From assembly GCA_027081565.1 (NCBI GenBank), contig JALWKG010000374.1, positions 1 through 9,533 of the forward strand: DNA of 9,533 nucleotides, written 5' to 3'. Within the stretch, counting starts at the first letter, position 1. Each line of letters starts with the position of its first letter. The notes below the pieces were generated by a model. The model was not told where the DNA came from and ran no database searches. It saw only the letters and a program-made list of their open reading frames with translations. Position numbers and translations under genes: made by a program. The DNA is from Helicobacteraceae bacterium. GTDB lineage: Bacteria; Campylobacterota; Campylobacteria; Campylobacterales; Sulfurimonadaceae. Shown here piece after piece: positions 1 through 6,172 of the stretch.

Positions 1-129
1 ACTAGTTGGGTTATATATATAATAAGAATGGCTCTAAAATGAAAGAATTATGTAAATTAGAACCCTATATACTGGGATGTGGTACCTGTATTTACTATCT
101 ATTTAAGTTTCAGCTAATTTTTCCTCGTC

Positions 130-135
130 TATAAT
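130..135 (+). promoter_or_regulatory. Probable -10 box of the FadL-family gene
   Basis: A perfect TATAAT lies 61 bases before the ATG at 197, so transcription would start near 142 and give a leader of about 55 bases. There is no good -35 hexamer 16-18 bases upstream. Only an AT-rich run (CTAATTTTT) is present, which fits the known weakness of -35 boxes in Campylobacterota sigma-70 promoters. A second TATAAT at 18-23, at the end of an alternating TA run, could serve a longer transcript. The remainder of 1-196 shows no gene. Confidence 0.5.
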
Positions 136-196
136 GGATGCAGTCGAGATTCGCACGCCGGATTTCAATCTATTACAATTCTGAGGAGAATTACAT

Positions 197-1402
197 ATGA
201 AAAAAACAATCAAATTAGCTGTAGTAGCTGCATTAGCTCTAGGCACAACGTCTGCATTCGCAACAAATGGAACAAATCTAATTGGTTACGGTGCCAAGTC
301 TCGAGCAATGGGTGGTACTGCTATCTCTAACTTTAATGGCGCAGAAACTGCATTTGCCAACCCTGCTTTAATTACTTCGTCTGATAAGACAATGGAAGCT
401 ACAATCGGCGCAACCTTATTGATGCCAGATGTAACATATACGGAGAAAGATGGTGCAGTAGCTTCTCCTGTCCCTGATGGTGAGTATTCAAGCACAGCGG
501 GTGATGGGATGATTCCTTCAGTAGCTGTTATCAACAAAGTAAATGAATCATTCGCATGGGGTATGGCACTTTATGGTGTAGGTGGTATGGGTGTTGATTA
601 CCGTGAAGAGCCAATGATGGGTGGTGCTAATGCTGTTAATGATAACTTGATGCTTATGCGTATGTCTATTCCTCTTGCATATACTATCAGTGGATTTTCT
701 GTAGGTATTGCTCCGGTTATTGAGTATGGAGCACTTTCAATGAACAGTTATGATCCAGATGGCCCTGGTCCAGCAACTAATGTCGGTGGTGTTACTACTG
801 ATATAGCTATGGGCTTCGAGGTTGGTCTTGCATATAACATTGCTGGTATCGGAATTGGCTTTGATTATAAATCTGCTGTAACACATGACTTTTCAAATAC
901 ATTTGTAAGTTATGACTCTAATGGTAAAGCTAATAGTGATTTAGATACACCAGCAGTAATTGGTCTAGGACTATCTTATAATATTTCAGGTCATACAGTA
1001 GCATTTGATTATAAGATGATTGCTTATAGTTCTGCGGCTGGATTTGAAGATTTCGGATGGGATGATCAGAGTGTTTTCGCTTTAGGTTATGAGTATGCTG
1101 CTGAGTCTTGGGCTGTTCGTGCTGGTTATAACTATGGAGCGTCTCCACTTCCGACAGATATCACTGACAACCAGTCTTTTGGGCAGGTACAGGGTAGTCT
1201 GATGATGTTCCCAGCGATTACAGAGTCACACTATACTTTAGGTGGGTCGTATAACTTTAATGAAAATATTTCAGCTGACTTAGCCGTTATGATGGGAACA
1301 GGTTCTGCTTCATCAGATATCCCAGCATCTTTTGGCGGTGGTACAATTGAAGCGACTAATGATCAAACTTCTGTAAGTTTTGCTCTTAACTACGCGTACT
1401 AG
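197..1402 (+). CDS. FadL/OmpP1/TodX-family outer-membrane transport protein
   Basis: This is a 401-residue exported protein. Residues 1-22 form a typical Sec signal peptide (KK, hydrophobic core, cut after AFA). The mature N-terminus carries the family signature: NGTNLIGYGAKSRAMGG at about 24-40, then AETAFANPALI with the conserved NP at 55-56. This matches the hatch region of FadL-type 14-stranded barrels, which let hydrophobic compounds such as long-chain fatty acids or hydrocarbons cross the outer membrane. The rest alternates aromatic and small residues as in beta-strands and ends in NYAY, an aromatic end usual for outer-membrane barrels. Length is slightly below that of E. coli FadL (about 446). 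The ATG has a strong Shine-Dalgarno, AGGAG at 184-188, 8 bases upstream. The gene has its own promoter and terminator, so it appears monocistronic. Family assignment is firm; the substrate cannot be told. Confidence 0.88.
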   Translation: MKKTIKLAVVAALALGTTSAFATNGTNLIGYGAKSRAMGGTAISNFNGAETAFANPALITSSDKTMEATIGATLLMPDVTYTEKDGAVASPVPDGEYSSTAGDGMIPSVAVINKVNESFAWGMALYGVGGMGVDYREEPMMGGANAVNDNLMLMRMSIPLAYTISGFSVGIAPVIEYGALSMNSYDPDGPGPATNVGGVTTDIAMGFEVGLAYNIAGIGIGFDYKSAVTHDFSNTFVSYDSNGKANSDLDTPAVIGLGLSYNISGHTVAFDYKMIAYSSAAGFEDFGWDDQSVFALGYEYAAESWAVRAGYNYGASPLPTDITDNQSFGQVQGSLMMFPAITESHYTLGGSYNFNENISADLAVMMGTGSASSDIPASFGGGTIEATNDQTSVSFALNYAY

Positions 1403-1419
1403 TTTCTAGTATACTAATT

Positions 1420-1454
1420 GAAGGTTACCTATTTTGGTGACCTTCTTCTTTCTC
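1420..1454 (+). terminator. Rho-independent terminator of the FadL-family gene
   Basis: GAAGGTTACC (1420-1429) pairs with GGTGACCTTC (1436-1445) across a six-base TATTTT loop. This makes a 10-bp stem with one T-G wobble, followed directly by the T-rich run TTCTTTCTC. It starts 18 bases after the stop codon and separates this gene from the next operon. Confidence 0.82.
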
Positions 1455-1522
1455 ATTCACAATCCCTCCACAATCATTAGTTAAATTCATAATAGTCATT
1501 TAGTCTATTTATCCACTTATTG

Positions 1523-1536
1523 TTGATATAGGTCAA
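1523..1536. promoter_or_regulatory. FNR/CRP-family-like palindrome
   Basis: TTGATATAGGTCAA reads TTGAT-N4-GTCAA, nine of ten defined bases of the classical FNR consensus TTGAT-N4-ATCAA. It lies in the intergenic leader between the FadL terminator and the next operon, about 190 bases before its start codon and about 80 bases before the best -10 candidate. Known FNR sites sit at about -41.5 or farther upstream, so either activation from a distance or a promoter I have not identified is possible. The match could be chance in AT-rich DNA. Confidence 0.35.
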
Positions 1537-1604
1537 GATGCTACATTTTGTAATTATTGCTTTTTTATTAGGCAGTTATTAGGATGCACTTGATGAATTT
1601 GTGA

Positions 1605-1610
1605 TAAAAT
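1605..1610 (+). promoter_or_regulatory. Candidate -10 box of the DUF302-like operon
   Basis: TAAAAT within GTGATAAAATTA is the best -10 match before the gene at 1722 and would give a leader of about 105 bases. No clear -35 box is seen. The downstream leader has short complementary pairs: GTCTT 1629-1633 with AAGAC 1644-1648, and GTGTC 1667-1671 with GACAC 1690-1694. It may therefore be folded, but it matches no riboswitch that I recognise. Apart from this box, the terminator and the palindrome at 1523, nothing else is seen in the 319-base gap 1403-1721. Confidence 0.35.
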
Positions 1611-1721
1611 TACTCAGCAAATTTTTGTGTCTTGACATTTCTGAAGACCCAATGGGGACTTTAGTAGTGTCTAACACAAAAGGCGAATGGACACAACAGT
1701 GCCATAAATCAAAGGAGATTC

Positions 1722-2735
1722 ATGTTTTCAAAATTAGTAACAGGTGCATTAGCACTAAGTATTGCCGCTACTCTGGCAATGGCAGCAGACGGTGTACGTT
1801 TTAACGTTATCAAAGACAGTATGCTTAAAGACAAGCCAAAAGGCGAAAAAGCAGTATCTGTAGTAGAGAAGAAATACAATGAGATGATCAACAACGACAT
1901 CGAAAGCATTGGTTATGTTCTTTCTGATCCACATGAGCGTATCAATGATGGTTATGCTACTAAATACGGTGGAACTAACCTTGACAACCTTGCATTTATG
2001 TCTGTAACTGCTGACGAAGGTCTACGTCCACTTCTTCTTAAAGATCCACGTATTGGTGGTTTCAGCCCGTTTAACCTTCATGCTTACAAGCTTAAGGGCG
2101 ATAACACTAGTTATGTGGGTCACGTTATGCCTAACACAATGATGGATATCGTTGGTGTTAAAGATGCTGCACTTCGTAAAGAGTTCGCGGCACTATTTGT
2201 ACCACTTGACAAACTTGTTGATGAGAAGCTTGGTGGTAAAGTTGAGATTACTAAGTATGATAAACTAACTGCCAGCCCAATGATGAACTTTGAGCTAACT
2301 TTTGAGCGTCCTGCTGATCTTAACGACTTCATTGATGAGTTCCAAGAGAACTATGAAGCAGCATTTGAAGACAAAAAATACATTATTGCAGGTTACAAAA
2401 ACTTCCGTGAGACTTATGATGACCTAGAGCAAGACTTCGATAAATACGATGCATATTTTGTTTACTCACTATGTCACTTTACATTCTCTAATGGTATTTT
2501 CAATATCGTTGATGGCCAAAAAGGTGATGCACGTCCAGACGCTGGTGTCTTTGCTCCATGTTCAATGTATATGTACATCGAAAAAGGAAGCAACAAGATG
2601 ATTATAGGTATGCCAAAACTAGAGAACTGGATCTCTGTTATGAATATCAAAGACAAGAAGAAGATCGATGCTATCCATACTCTTGACAAAGAGATCGTTG
2701 GTATCATGGAAGGTCTTGGAGCGAAAGTTAAATGA
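1722..2735 (+). CDS. Exported periplasmic protein, two-domain DUF302-like
   Basis: This is a 337-residue protein of unknown function. Residues 1-21 are a signal peptide with a cut after AMA, and there is no lipobox, so a soluble periplasmic protein is expected. Two halves look alike in layout. Each has a helical segment, then a strand reading like hydrophobic-P-x-x-hydrophobic (GGFSPFNLHAYK in the first half, GVFAPCSMYMYIEKG in the second), then a strand such as MIIGMP, then a closing helix. This is the pattern of DUF302, a small domain of unknown function that often carries P-C at this point. Cysteines 251 and 280 are the only two and could form a disulfide. The ATG has AAAGGAGA at 1711-1718 as ribosome site. 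The stop codon overlaps the next start (ATGA), so the two products are probably made in a fixed ratio. The DUF302 link is my reading of the pattern, not a search result. Confidence 0.72.
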   Translation: MFSKLVTGALALSIAATLAMAADGVRFNVIKDSMLKDKPKGEKAVSVVEKKYNEMINNDIESIGYVLSDPHERINDGYATKYGGTNLDNLAFMSVTADEGLRPLLLKDPRIGGFSPFNLHAYKLKGDNTSYVGHVMPNTMMDIVGVKDAALRKEFAALFVPLDKLVDEKLGGKVEITKYDKLTASPMMNFELTFERPADLNDFIDEFQENYEAAFEDKKYIIAGYKNFRETYDDLEQDFDKYDAYFVYSLCHFTFSNGIFNIVDGQKGDARPDAGVFAPCSMYMYIEKGSNKMIIGMPKLENWISVMNIKDKKKIDAIHTLDKEIVGIMEGLGAKVK

Positions 2736-3595
2736 GAAAAGTATTAGCATTAATCGTTGCCGCACTAGTTCTTTCATTTAGTGGTTGTTCTTCAAAAGAG
2801 GCATCTGCTTCTGAAAACGCAGTCAAAGAGCCTGCAGCAGATGCAAAGATCAGTACATACCTAGTTGGTACATACGCTGATGTTGACACTACTAAAGCTA
2901 AGCTTGCTGAAGCTGGTTTTGAAGTGGTCACTGCTTACAAAGTAGACAAAAAAGGTGAGTACACTTCTATTGTCTTCACTAACGATGCACTTAAAGCGGC
3001 AGCTGACAAAAGCAACCGTGGTTTCGCAGCTGTACTTCGTGTACTTGTTAATAATGAGAAGCAAGAACTAAGTTTCACAAATCCTGTATATTTTGGTAAA
3101 GCATTTTTACAAGATGATTTTGACTTTGCTGCTGCTGAAAAACTTCAAGAGACACTTACTGCTACATTTGGCGAGTTGAAAAACTCTGCTGATGCATGGG
3201 AATATGAAGGTCTTTCAGGTTACCATTTTATGATGGGTATGCCATATTATGAAGAGAACGCTGTTCTTGCAGAAGGTGCTGACACAGAACTTCTTGAAAA
3301 AGCAAAGTCATACAAAAAAGGTAAAAACCTTGTTTTTGAACTTAAAATTGGTGAAAGCCGTACACTTCTAGGTTATGCTCTTGGAAGAAAGACATCTAAG
3401 TTTGTTAAGAAAATCGGGTACCAAAATGCGCAAGTTCTTCCATATACTATTCTTATAGAAGAAGGTAAAGCTAAGATACTTGCACCAAAGTACTATATCG
3501 CGGTCTCTTACCCACAACTTACTATGGGTGAGTTTATGACTATTGCGAGTGTACCAGGCGCAATCGAAAAAGATCTAGCAAAGCCATTCAAATAA
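2732..3595 (+). CDS. Lipoprotein, DUF302-like, coupled to the upstream gene
   Basis: This is a 287-residue lipoprotein of unknown function. MRKVLALIVAALVLSFSGC is a lipoprotein signal peptide with the lipid-bearing cysteine at 19. Serine at +2 points to release to the outer membrane under the usual rule. Cys19 is the only cysteine. A short Ala/Glu/Ser-rich linker to about residue 40 precedes two halves of similar layout. The second half has QVLPYTILIEEGKAKILAPKY, the same strand-P-strand-turn-strand pattern as in the upstream protein, followed by an end helix. Both proteins may therefore derive from one ancestor. The start overlaps the upstream stop by four bases (ATGA), with GGAG at 2718-2721 ten bases before it. 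Together they probably form a periplasmic complex or a soluble/membrane-anchored pair; this is an inference. No catalytic motif is recognised. Confidence 0.72.
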   Translation: MRKVLALIVAALVLSFSGCSSKEASASENAVKEPAADAKISTYLVGTYADVDTTKAKLAEAGFEVVTAYKVDKKGEYTSIVFTNDALKAAADKSNRGFAAVLRVLVNNEKQELSFTNPVYFGKAFLQDDFDFAAAEKLQETLTATFGELKNSADAWEYEGLSGYHFMMGMPYYEENAVLAEGADTELLEKAKSYKKGKNLVFELKIGESRTLLGYALGRKTSKFVKKIGYQNAQVLPYTILIEEGKAKILAPKYYIAVSYPQLTMGEFMTIASVPGAIEKDLAKPFK

Positions 3596-3596
3596 G

Positions 3597-3745
3597 CTAA
3601 GGCTTATCTGAACTTTTCAGCTTCGGCGCACCTTGCGCTGAAGTTCACCTTTCGACGTACCGATGTACGCCTTCGGGTTCACTTCAACACAATCTACACC
3701 AAATCTGAAATTTCGTTGCTGAAGCTCTCTTTTTGATGAGCTTCG
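3597..3745. repeat. GC-rich structured intergenic element, possible dispersed repeat and terminator
   Basis: This stretch after the lipoprotein gene is unlike its AT-rich surroundings: 40 of the 71 bases at 3618-3688 are G or C. It holds several inverted repeats. CTTCGGCGCA (3621-3630) pairs with TGCGCTGAAG (3634-3643), and alternatively GAACTT (3610-3615) pairs with AAGTTC (3641-3646). CGTAC-CGAT-GTACG lies at 3656-3669, TGAAGT (3639-3644) pairs with ACTTCA (3681-3686), and GAAGCTC (3721-3727) pairs with GAGCTTC (3738-3744). One or more of these may end transcription of the upstream operon, although no long T-run follows. No open frame of note is seen. The density of stems and the change in base composition suggest a mobile or dispersed intergenic repeat, but only one copy is present in this window. 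Confidence 0.5.
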
Positions 3746-3751
3746 CCATCT

Positions 3752-3783
3752 TTTCCTATTTCCTATTTCCTATTTCCTATTTC
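3752..3783. repeat. Heptamer tandem repeat (TTTCCTA)x4 plus TTTC
   Basis: Four perfect copies of TTTCCTA (3752-3758, 3759-3765, 3766-3772, 3773-3779) are followed by a partial TTTC. The array is non-coding and lies 113 bases before the aldo/keto reductase start and about 80 bases before its -10 box. Perfect arrays of this kind change length by replication slippage. Because it is outside any gene, a change could affect only spacing, not reading frame. Confidence 0.9.
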
Positions 3784-3862
3784 TGCTCTTAATCTGTTAA
3801 ATCTGCGTAACACCCCAGGGTGGCCTTTTGACAAACCGCTCTTGCTCTTTTTCCGAATTAGC

Positions 3863-3868
3863 TATAAT
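3863..3868 (+). promoter_or_regulatory. Probable -10 box of the aldo/keto reductase gene
   Basis: A perfect TATAAT lies 28 bases before the GTG start, with TTGCTC at 3842-3847 as the nearest -35-like hexamer at a short 15-base spacing. Transcription would begin near 3875, giving a leader of about 20 bases. A small inverted repeat, CACCC-CA-GGGTG at 3811-3822, lies upstream and could be an operator, but no regulator is suggested by the sequence. Confidence 0.5.
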
Positions 3869-3896
3869 TCCAAATATATAATCATAAGGAACTTTT

Positions 3897-5117
3897 GTGG
3901 CTAAAATTGGATTTGGAACATACCGTGTCAGTGATCGTAGTCCGGAGCAGGTCGAGGCTATTCGTACAGCGGTAGAGGAGGGTGTTGATCTTATAGATAC
4001 CTCTACTAACTATATGGATGGTGCAGCTGAACGTGCAATAGCTTTGGCCTTTCAACCGATGCCTACTAAAGCTATTAAAGATGTTGAGATTGTTAGCAAG
4101 TTTGGATATATACAGGGTACTACATTGCAGAGGGTACTCGAAGGTGAAAACTTTTTGGATGTAGTGAAATTTGCGGATCATATCTATCACTGTATCTCGC
4201 CCTCTTTTTTAAGAGACCAGTTAAGTAAGTCACTCGAACGTCTTAATATGGACACTCTTGACTGTTACTTGATTCATAATCCTGAATACTTTGTGTTAGA
4301 TGGTCTGAACCATGACCTTGACCGTAATGAACTGCTAGACAGAATGTTTGAGCGGATCGAAAAAGCTTTTGTCGCTTTAGAAGAGGAAGTTGCTTCAGGA
4401 CGCATCAAGTGTTATGGGGTAAGTTCAAACTCTTTTTCTAAAAAAAGCAACGATCCTGAATTTTTACCTTATGAGGACTTAGTAACGATAGCTAAACGTG
4501 CTGCAAAAGAGGCAGGCAGCAGTAAGCATCATTTTACGACACTGCAGCTGCCTATTAACGTACTGGAGACAGAGGGGCTGAAGTGTGCGGCATGGGCAAA
4601 GAAAAATGGACTGCGTGTCTTGAGTAATCGACCATTTAATGCCCAAGCCAATGATCTGATGTTTCGATTGGCCAGTTATGATGAACCTCATGATTACTAT
4701 CATCATCTTAACGAAGTGCTGGAGATGACAGATGATAGTGCTCTTAAAAATATCTATAATATGGTTGAGCAACTTGATGATGTCAAACACCGATTTGGAT
4801 ATGTAGGTGAATATGATGAGTTTTTACATGTTCAGGTCATTCCCCACCTTAAATCAGCATTAGCGGCTTTAGATCCCGCAGTGGTTGATTTGCTTGCAGA
4901 ATCTTTAGACCTCTTTTTACAAGAGTATGCACGTATGGTTGCTTTTGAGTGTACAAAGATGACGAAGGTGCAATTAAAAGAGAAACTTGAAGGATGTGAC
5001 AAATCACTTCAAGAGTGTGCTTTAAAATTTTTGCAAAATCAAAAAGATATTGATTATATTTTGGTTGGAATGCGTAAACCAAGTTATGTCATGAATATTT
5101 TAGGGATGGTATCATAG
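3897..5117 (+). CDS. Aldo/keto reductase family protein with large insertion
   Basis: This is a 406-residue cytosolic NAD(P)H-dependent oxidoreductase of the aldo/keto reductase superfamily. The catalytic tetrad is complete: Asp34 and Tyr39 (LIDTSTNYMDG), Lys68 (IVSKFGY) and His127 (CYLIHNPE). GRIKCYGVSSNSF at 168-180 and VLSNRPFNAQ at 241-250 are the expected later barrel strands, and the end, IDYILVGMRKPSYVMNIL, is the usual cofactor-binding C-terminus. Family members are typically 280-350 residues. Here about 120 largely helical, acidic residues (roughly 252-373) sit between the seventh strand and the final segment. Substrate is unknown. The start is GTG with AAGGA at 3886-3890 six bases upstream. 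Its own promoter precedes it, and the next gene is 165 bases away, so it is probably a single-gene unit. Confidence 0.87.
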   Translation: MAKIGFGTYRVSDRSPEQVEAIRTAVEEGVDLIDTSTNYMDGAAERAIALAFQPMPTKAIKDVEIVSKFGYIQGTTLQRVLEGENFLDVVKFADHIYHCISPSFLRDQLSKSLERLNMDTLDCYLIHNPEYFVLDGLNHDLDRNELLDRMFERIEKAFVALEEEVASGRIKCYGVSSNSFSKKSNDPEFLPYEDLVTIAKRAAKEAGSSKHHFTTLQLPINVLETEGLKCAAWAKKNGLRVLSNRPFNAQANDLMFRLASYDEPHDYYHHLNEVLEMTDDSALKNIYNMVEQLDDVKHRFGYVGEYDEFLHVQVIPHLKSALAALDPAVVDLLAESLDLFLQEYARMVAFECTKMTKVQLKEKLEGCDKSLQECALKFLQNQKDIDYILVGMRKPSYVMNILGMVS

Positions 5118-5226
5118 AACTTCTACATTTATGGTATAAAGTTTTTTAGGAGAGATTTTTAATCCTTTTAAAAACCTTTGCAAGAATGCTAAATCACTAG
5201 CTTTATGACCTGCTAAGGGCTTTTAG

Positions 5227-5232
5227 TATATT
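5227..5232 (+). promoter_or_regulatory. Possible -10 box of the nifU-like/murE operon
   Basis: TATATT within TTTTAGTATATTTTATG is the best -10 candidate in the 165-base gap 5118-5282, about 50 bases before the ATG. The -35 region is poor (TTTATG at 5202-5207, 19 bases away). No clear terminator for the preceding aldo/keto reductase gene is visible in the gap, so read-through from that gene cannot be excluded. Confidence 0.33.
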
Positions 5233-5282
5233 TTATGATTAGAAAATAGGGCAGGTAAAGATGTCCATTAATAAGGTTTTAT

Positions 5283-5558
5283 ATGATCCCGTTTACTGAT
5301 GAAGAGTTAGAAGGGCCTGTTCAGGCAGCTATAGAGAAGGTACGTCCGTCTTTGGCACTTGATGGTGGTGATATACAGTATCTTGCTGTAAAAAATGGTA
5401 CAGTGTATGTGCAGTTGCAAGGTGCTTGCATAGGTTGTGGTAGTGCTGGTAATACATTGAAATATGGGGTGGAACGTCAACTTCGTATGGATATCCATCC
5501 AGAGTTAACAGTGGTCAATGTGCCACATGGGATGGAAAATCAAATCGATACTATGTAA
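5283..5558 (+). CDS. NifU C-terminal-domain Fe-S scaffold/carrier protein
   Basis: This is a 91-residue stand-alone NifU C-terminal (Nfu-type) domain. It contains KVRPSLALDGGDIQYLAV, the conserved DGGD-type motif, and GACIGCGSAGNTLKYGVE with the CxxC pair Cys49 and Cys52. In this family the pair binds a labile Fe-S cluster at the interface of a dimer and passes it to target enzymes in the cytosol. The length is that of the minimal domain; no IscU-like part or A-type domain is attached. The ATG at 5283 has AAGG at 5273-5276. The family's usual start, MIPFxDEEL, matches this choice, and a 12-codon frame opening at 5261 is in another frame. It is first in a three-gene run ending with murE. A nifU-like gene near murE is, as I recall, also found in Campylobacter jejuni (Cj1639-Cj1641). 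Confidence 0.9.
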   Translation: MIPFTDEELEGPVQAAIEKVRPSLALDGGDIQYLAVKNGTVYVQLQGACIGCGSAGNTLKYGVERQLRMDIHPELTVVNVPHGMENQIDTM

Positions 5559-5578
5559 AATAAGTGGGAGGAAGAGTT

Positions 5579-6172
5579 ATGCCAACTATCAACAAATATA
5601 AAACTCTTGCTTTAGCTAATGAGAGTTTCAGCCAATCAAATTTTGAACAAGCCTTACGTTCATATGCATTAGTCCTTAAAGACTACCCTATGTCAAAAGA
5701 GGCTTATAACGGTGCTATTTTAGCTGAGATGGCAATGAGTGGTGAAGTTGGGGCGGAAGCACTTTTTGACTACTACACTGTACTACGCCAAGATGATGCA
5801 GAACAGGCAGATATTGTTCTTTCAGAGATATTAGAGACGATGGATGGAACGCTAGAGCAACTTGGCGAGTTGATCTCGCAGCCGTTGAAGGAAAATGTTG
5901 CTTTCGAAGATGGTATCATGTACTCTGAATTTAAAGAGATTGTGGATGAAGATGGCGATTTCAGACGAATCTTTGAAAATATTATGTTTTCTACCCGCGT
6001 GATCATCACGGAAAAAGATGATTTTGTGGACTTCTTGGATAAGCTTATAAAAAATAACTATCGGGAGATGGCACTTAGTTACTTGGAGGGGGCTTTGGCC
6101 GTCCATCCCAATGATGAGCAGTTACGACAACTGCTACGCCGTCTTGCAAAAGGCAAAACTGTTGAAAATTGA
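5579..6172 (+). CDS. Small TPR-like protein conserved beside murE
   Basis: This is a 197-residue cytosolic protein without signal peptide, membrane segment or cysteines. Residues about 8-41 read as a tetratricopeptide repeat (LALANESFSQSNFEQALRSY followed by a helix ending in YPMSKEAYNG). A second helical pair near 160-190 (YREMALSYLEGALAVHPNDE) resembles another. The middle is acidic and helical. TPR proteins hold partners together; no partner is known here. The ATG at 5579 has a strong GGAGG (5567-5571) seven bases upstream, so an in-frame GTG at 5564 that overlaps this ribosome site is not the start. It follows the nifU-like gene by 20 bases and its last codons overlap the start of murE. 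It is probably the equivalent of the hypothetical gene between nifU and murE in C. jejuni, recalled from memory. Confidence 0.78.
   Translation: MPTINKYKTLALANESFSQSNFEQALRSYALVLKDYPMSKEAYNGAILAEMAMSGEVGAEALFDYYTVLRQDDAEQADIVLSEILETMDGTLEQLGELISQPLKENVAFEDGIMYSEFKEIVDEDGDFRRIFENIMFSTRVIITEKDDFVDFLDKLIKNNYREMALSYLEGALAVHPNDEQLRQLLRRLAKGKTVEN

Noticed and set aside
1..96. Alternating TA run and the inverted pair GTAAAT (52-57)/ATTTAC (90-95) at the window start
   Set aside because: The arms are short and far apart in AT-rich DNA, with no open frame and no family resemblance.
930..1148. Minus-strand open frame of 72 codons inside the FadL-family gene
   Set aside because: It is antisense to a well-supported gene, has a low-complexity product and has no ribosome site.
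1407..1416. Perfect palindrome TAGTATACTA just after the FadL-family stop codon
   Set aside because: It is AT-rich, short and next to a clear terminator, so chance is the simpler reading.
1601..1804. 67-codon plus-strand open frame starting at a GTG in the leader
   Set aside because: It has no ribosome site or recognisable protein, and its second half lies out of frame inside the signal peptide region of the gene at 1722.
3828..3833. Perfect TTGACA before the aldo/keto reductase gene
   Set aside because: It is 29 bases from the TATAAT at 3863, too far for a sigma-70 promoter, and no -10 box lies at 16-18 bases.
4479..4790. Minus-strand open frame of 103 codons inside the aldo/keto reductase gene
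   Set aside because: It is antisense to conserved coding sequence and the product resembles no known protein, so it is a shadow frame.
5261..5299. Twelve-codon open frame with a ribosome-site-like AGGTAAAG before it, overlapping the nifU-like start
   Set aside because: It is short, and the true start at 5283 has its own ribosome site and matches the family. A leader peptide is possible but unsupported.
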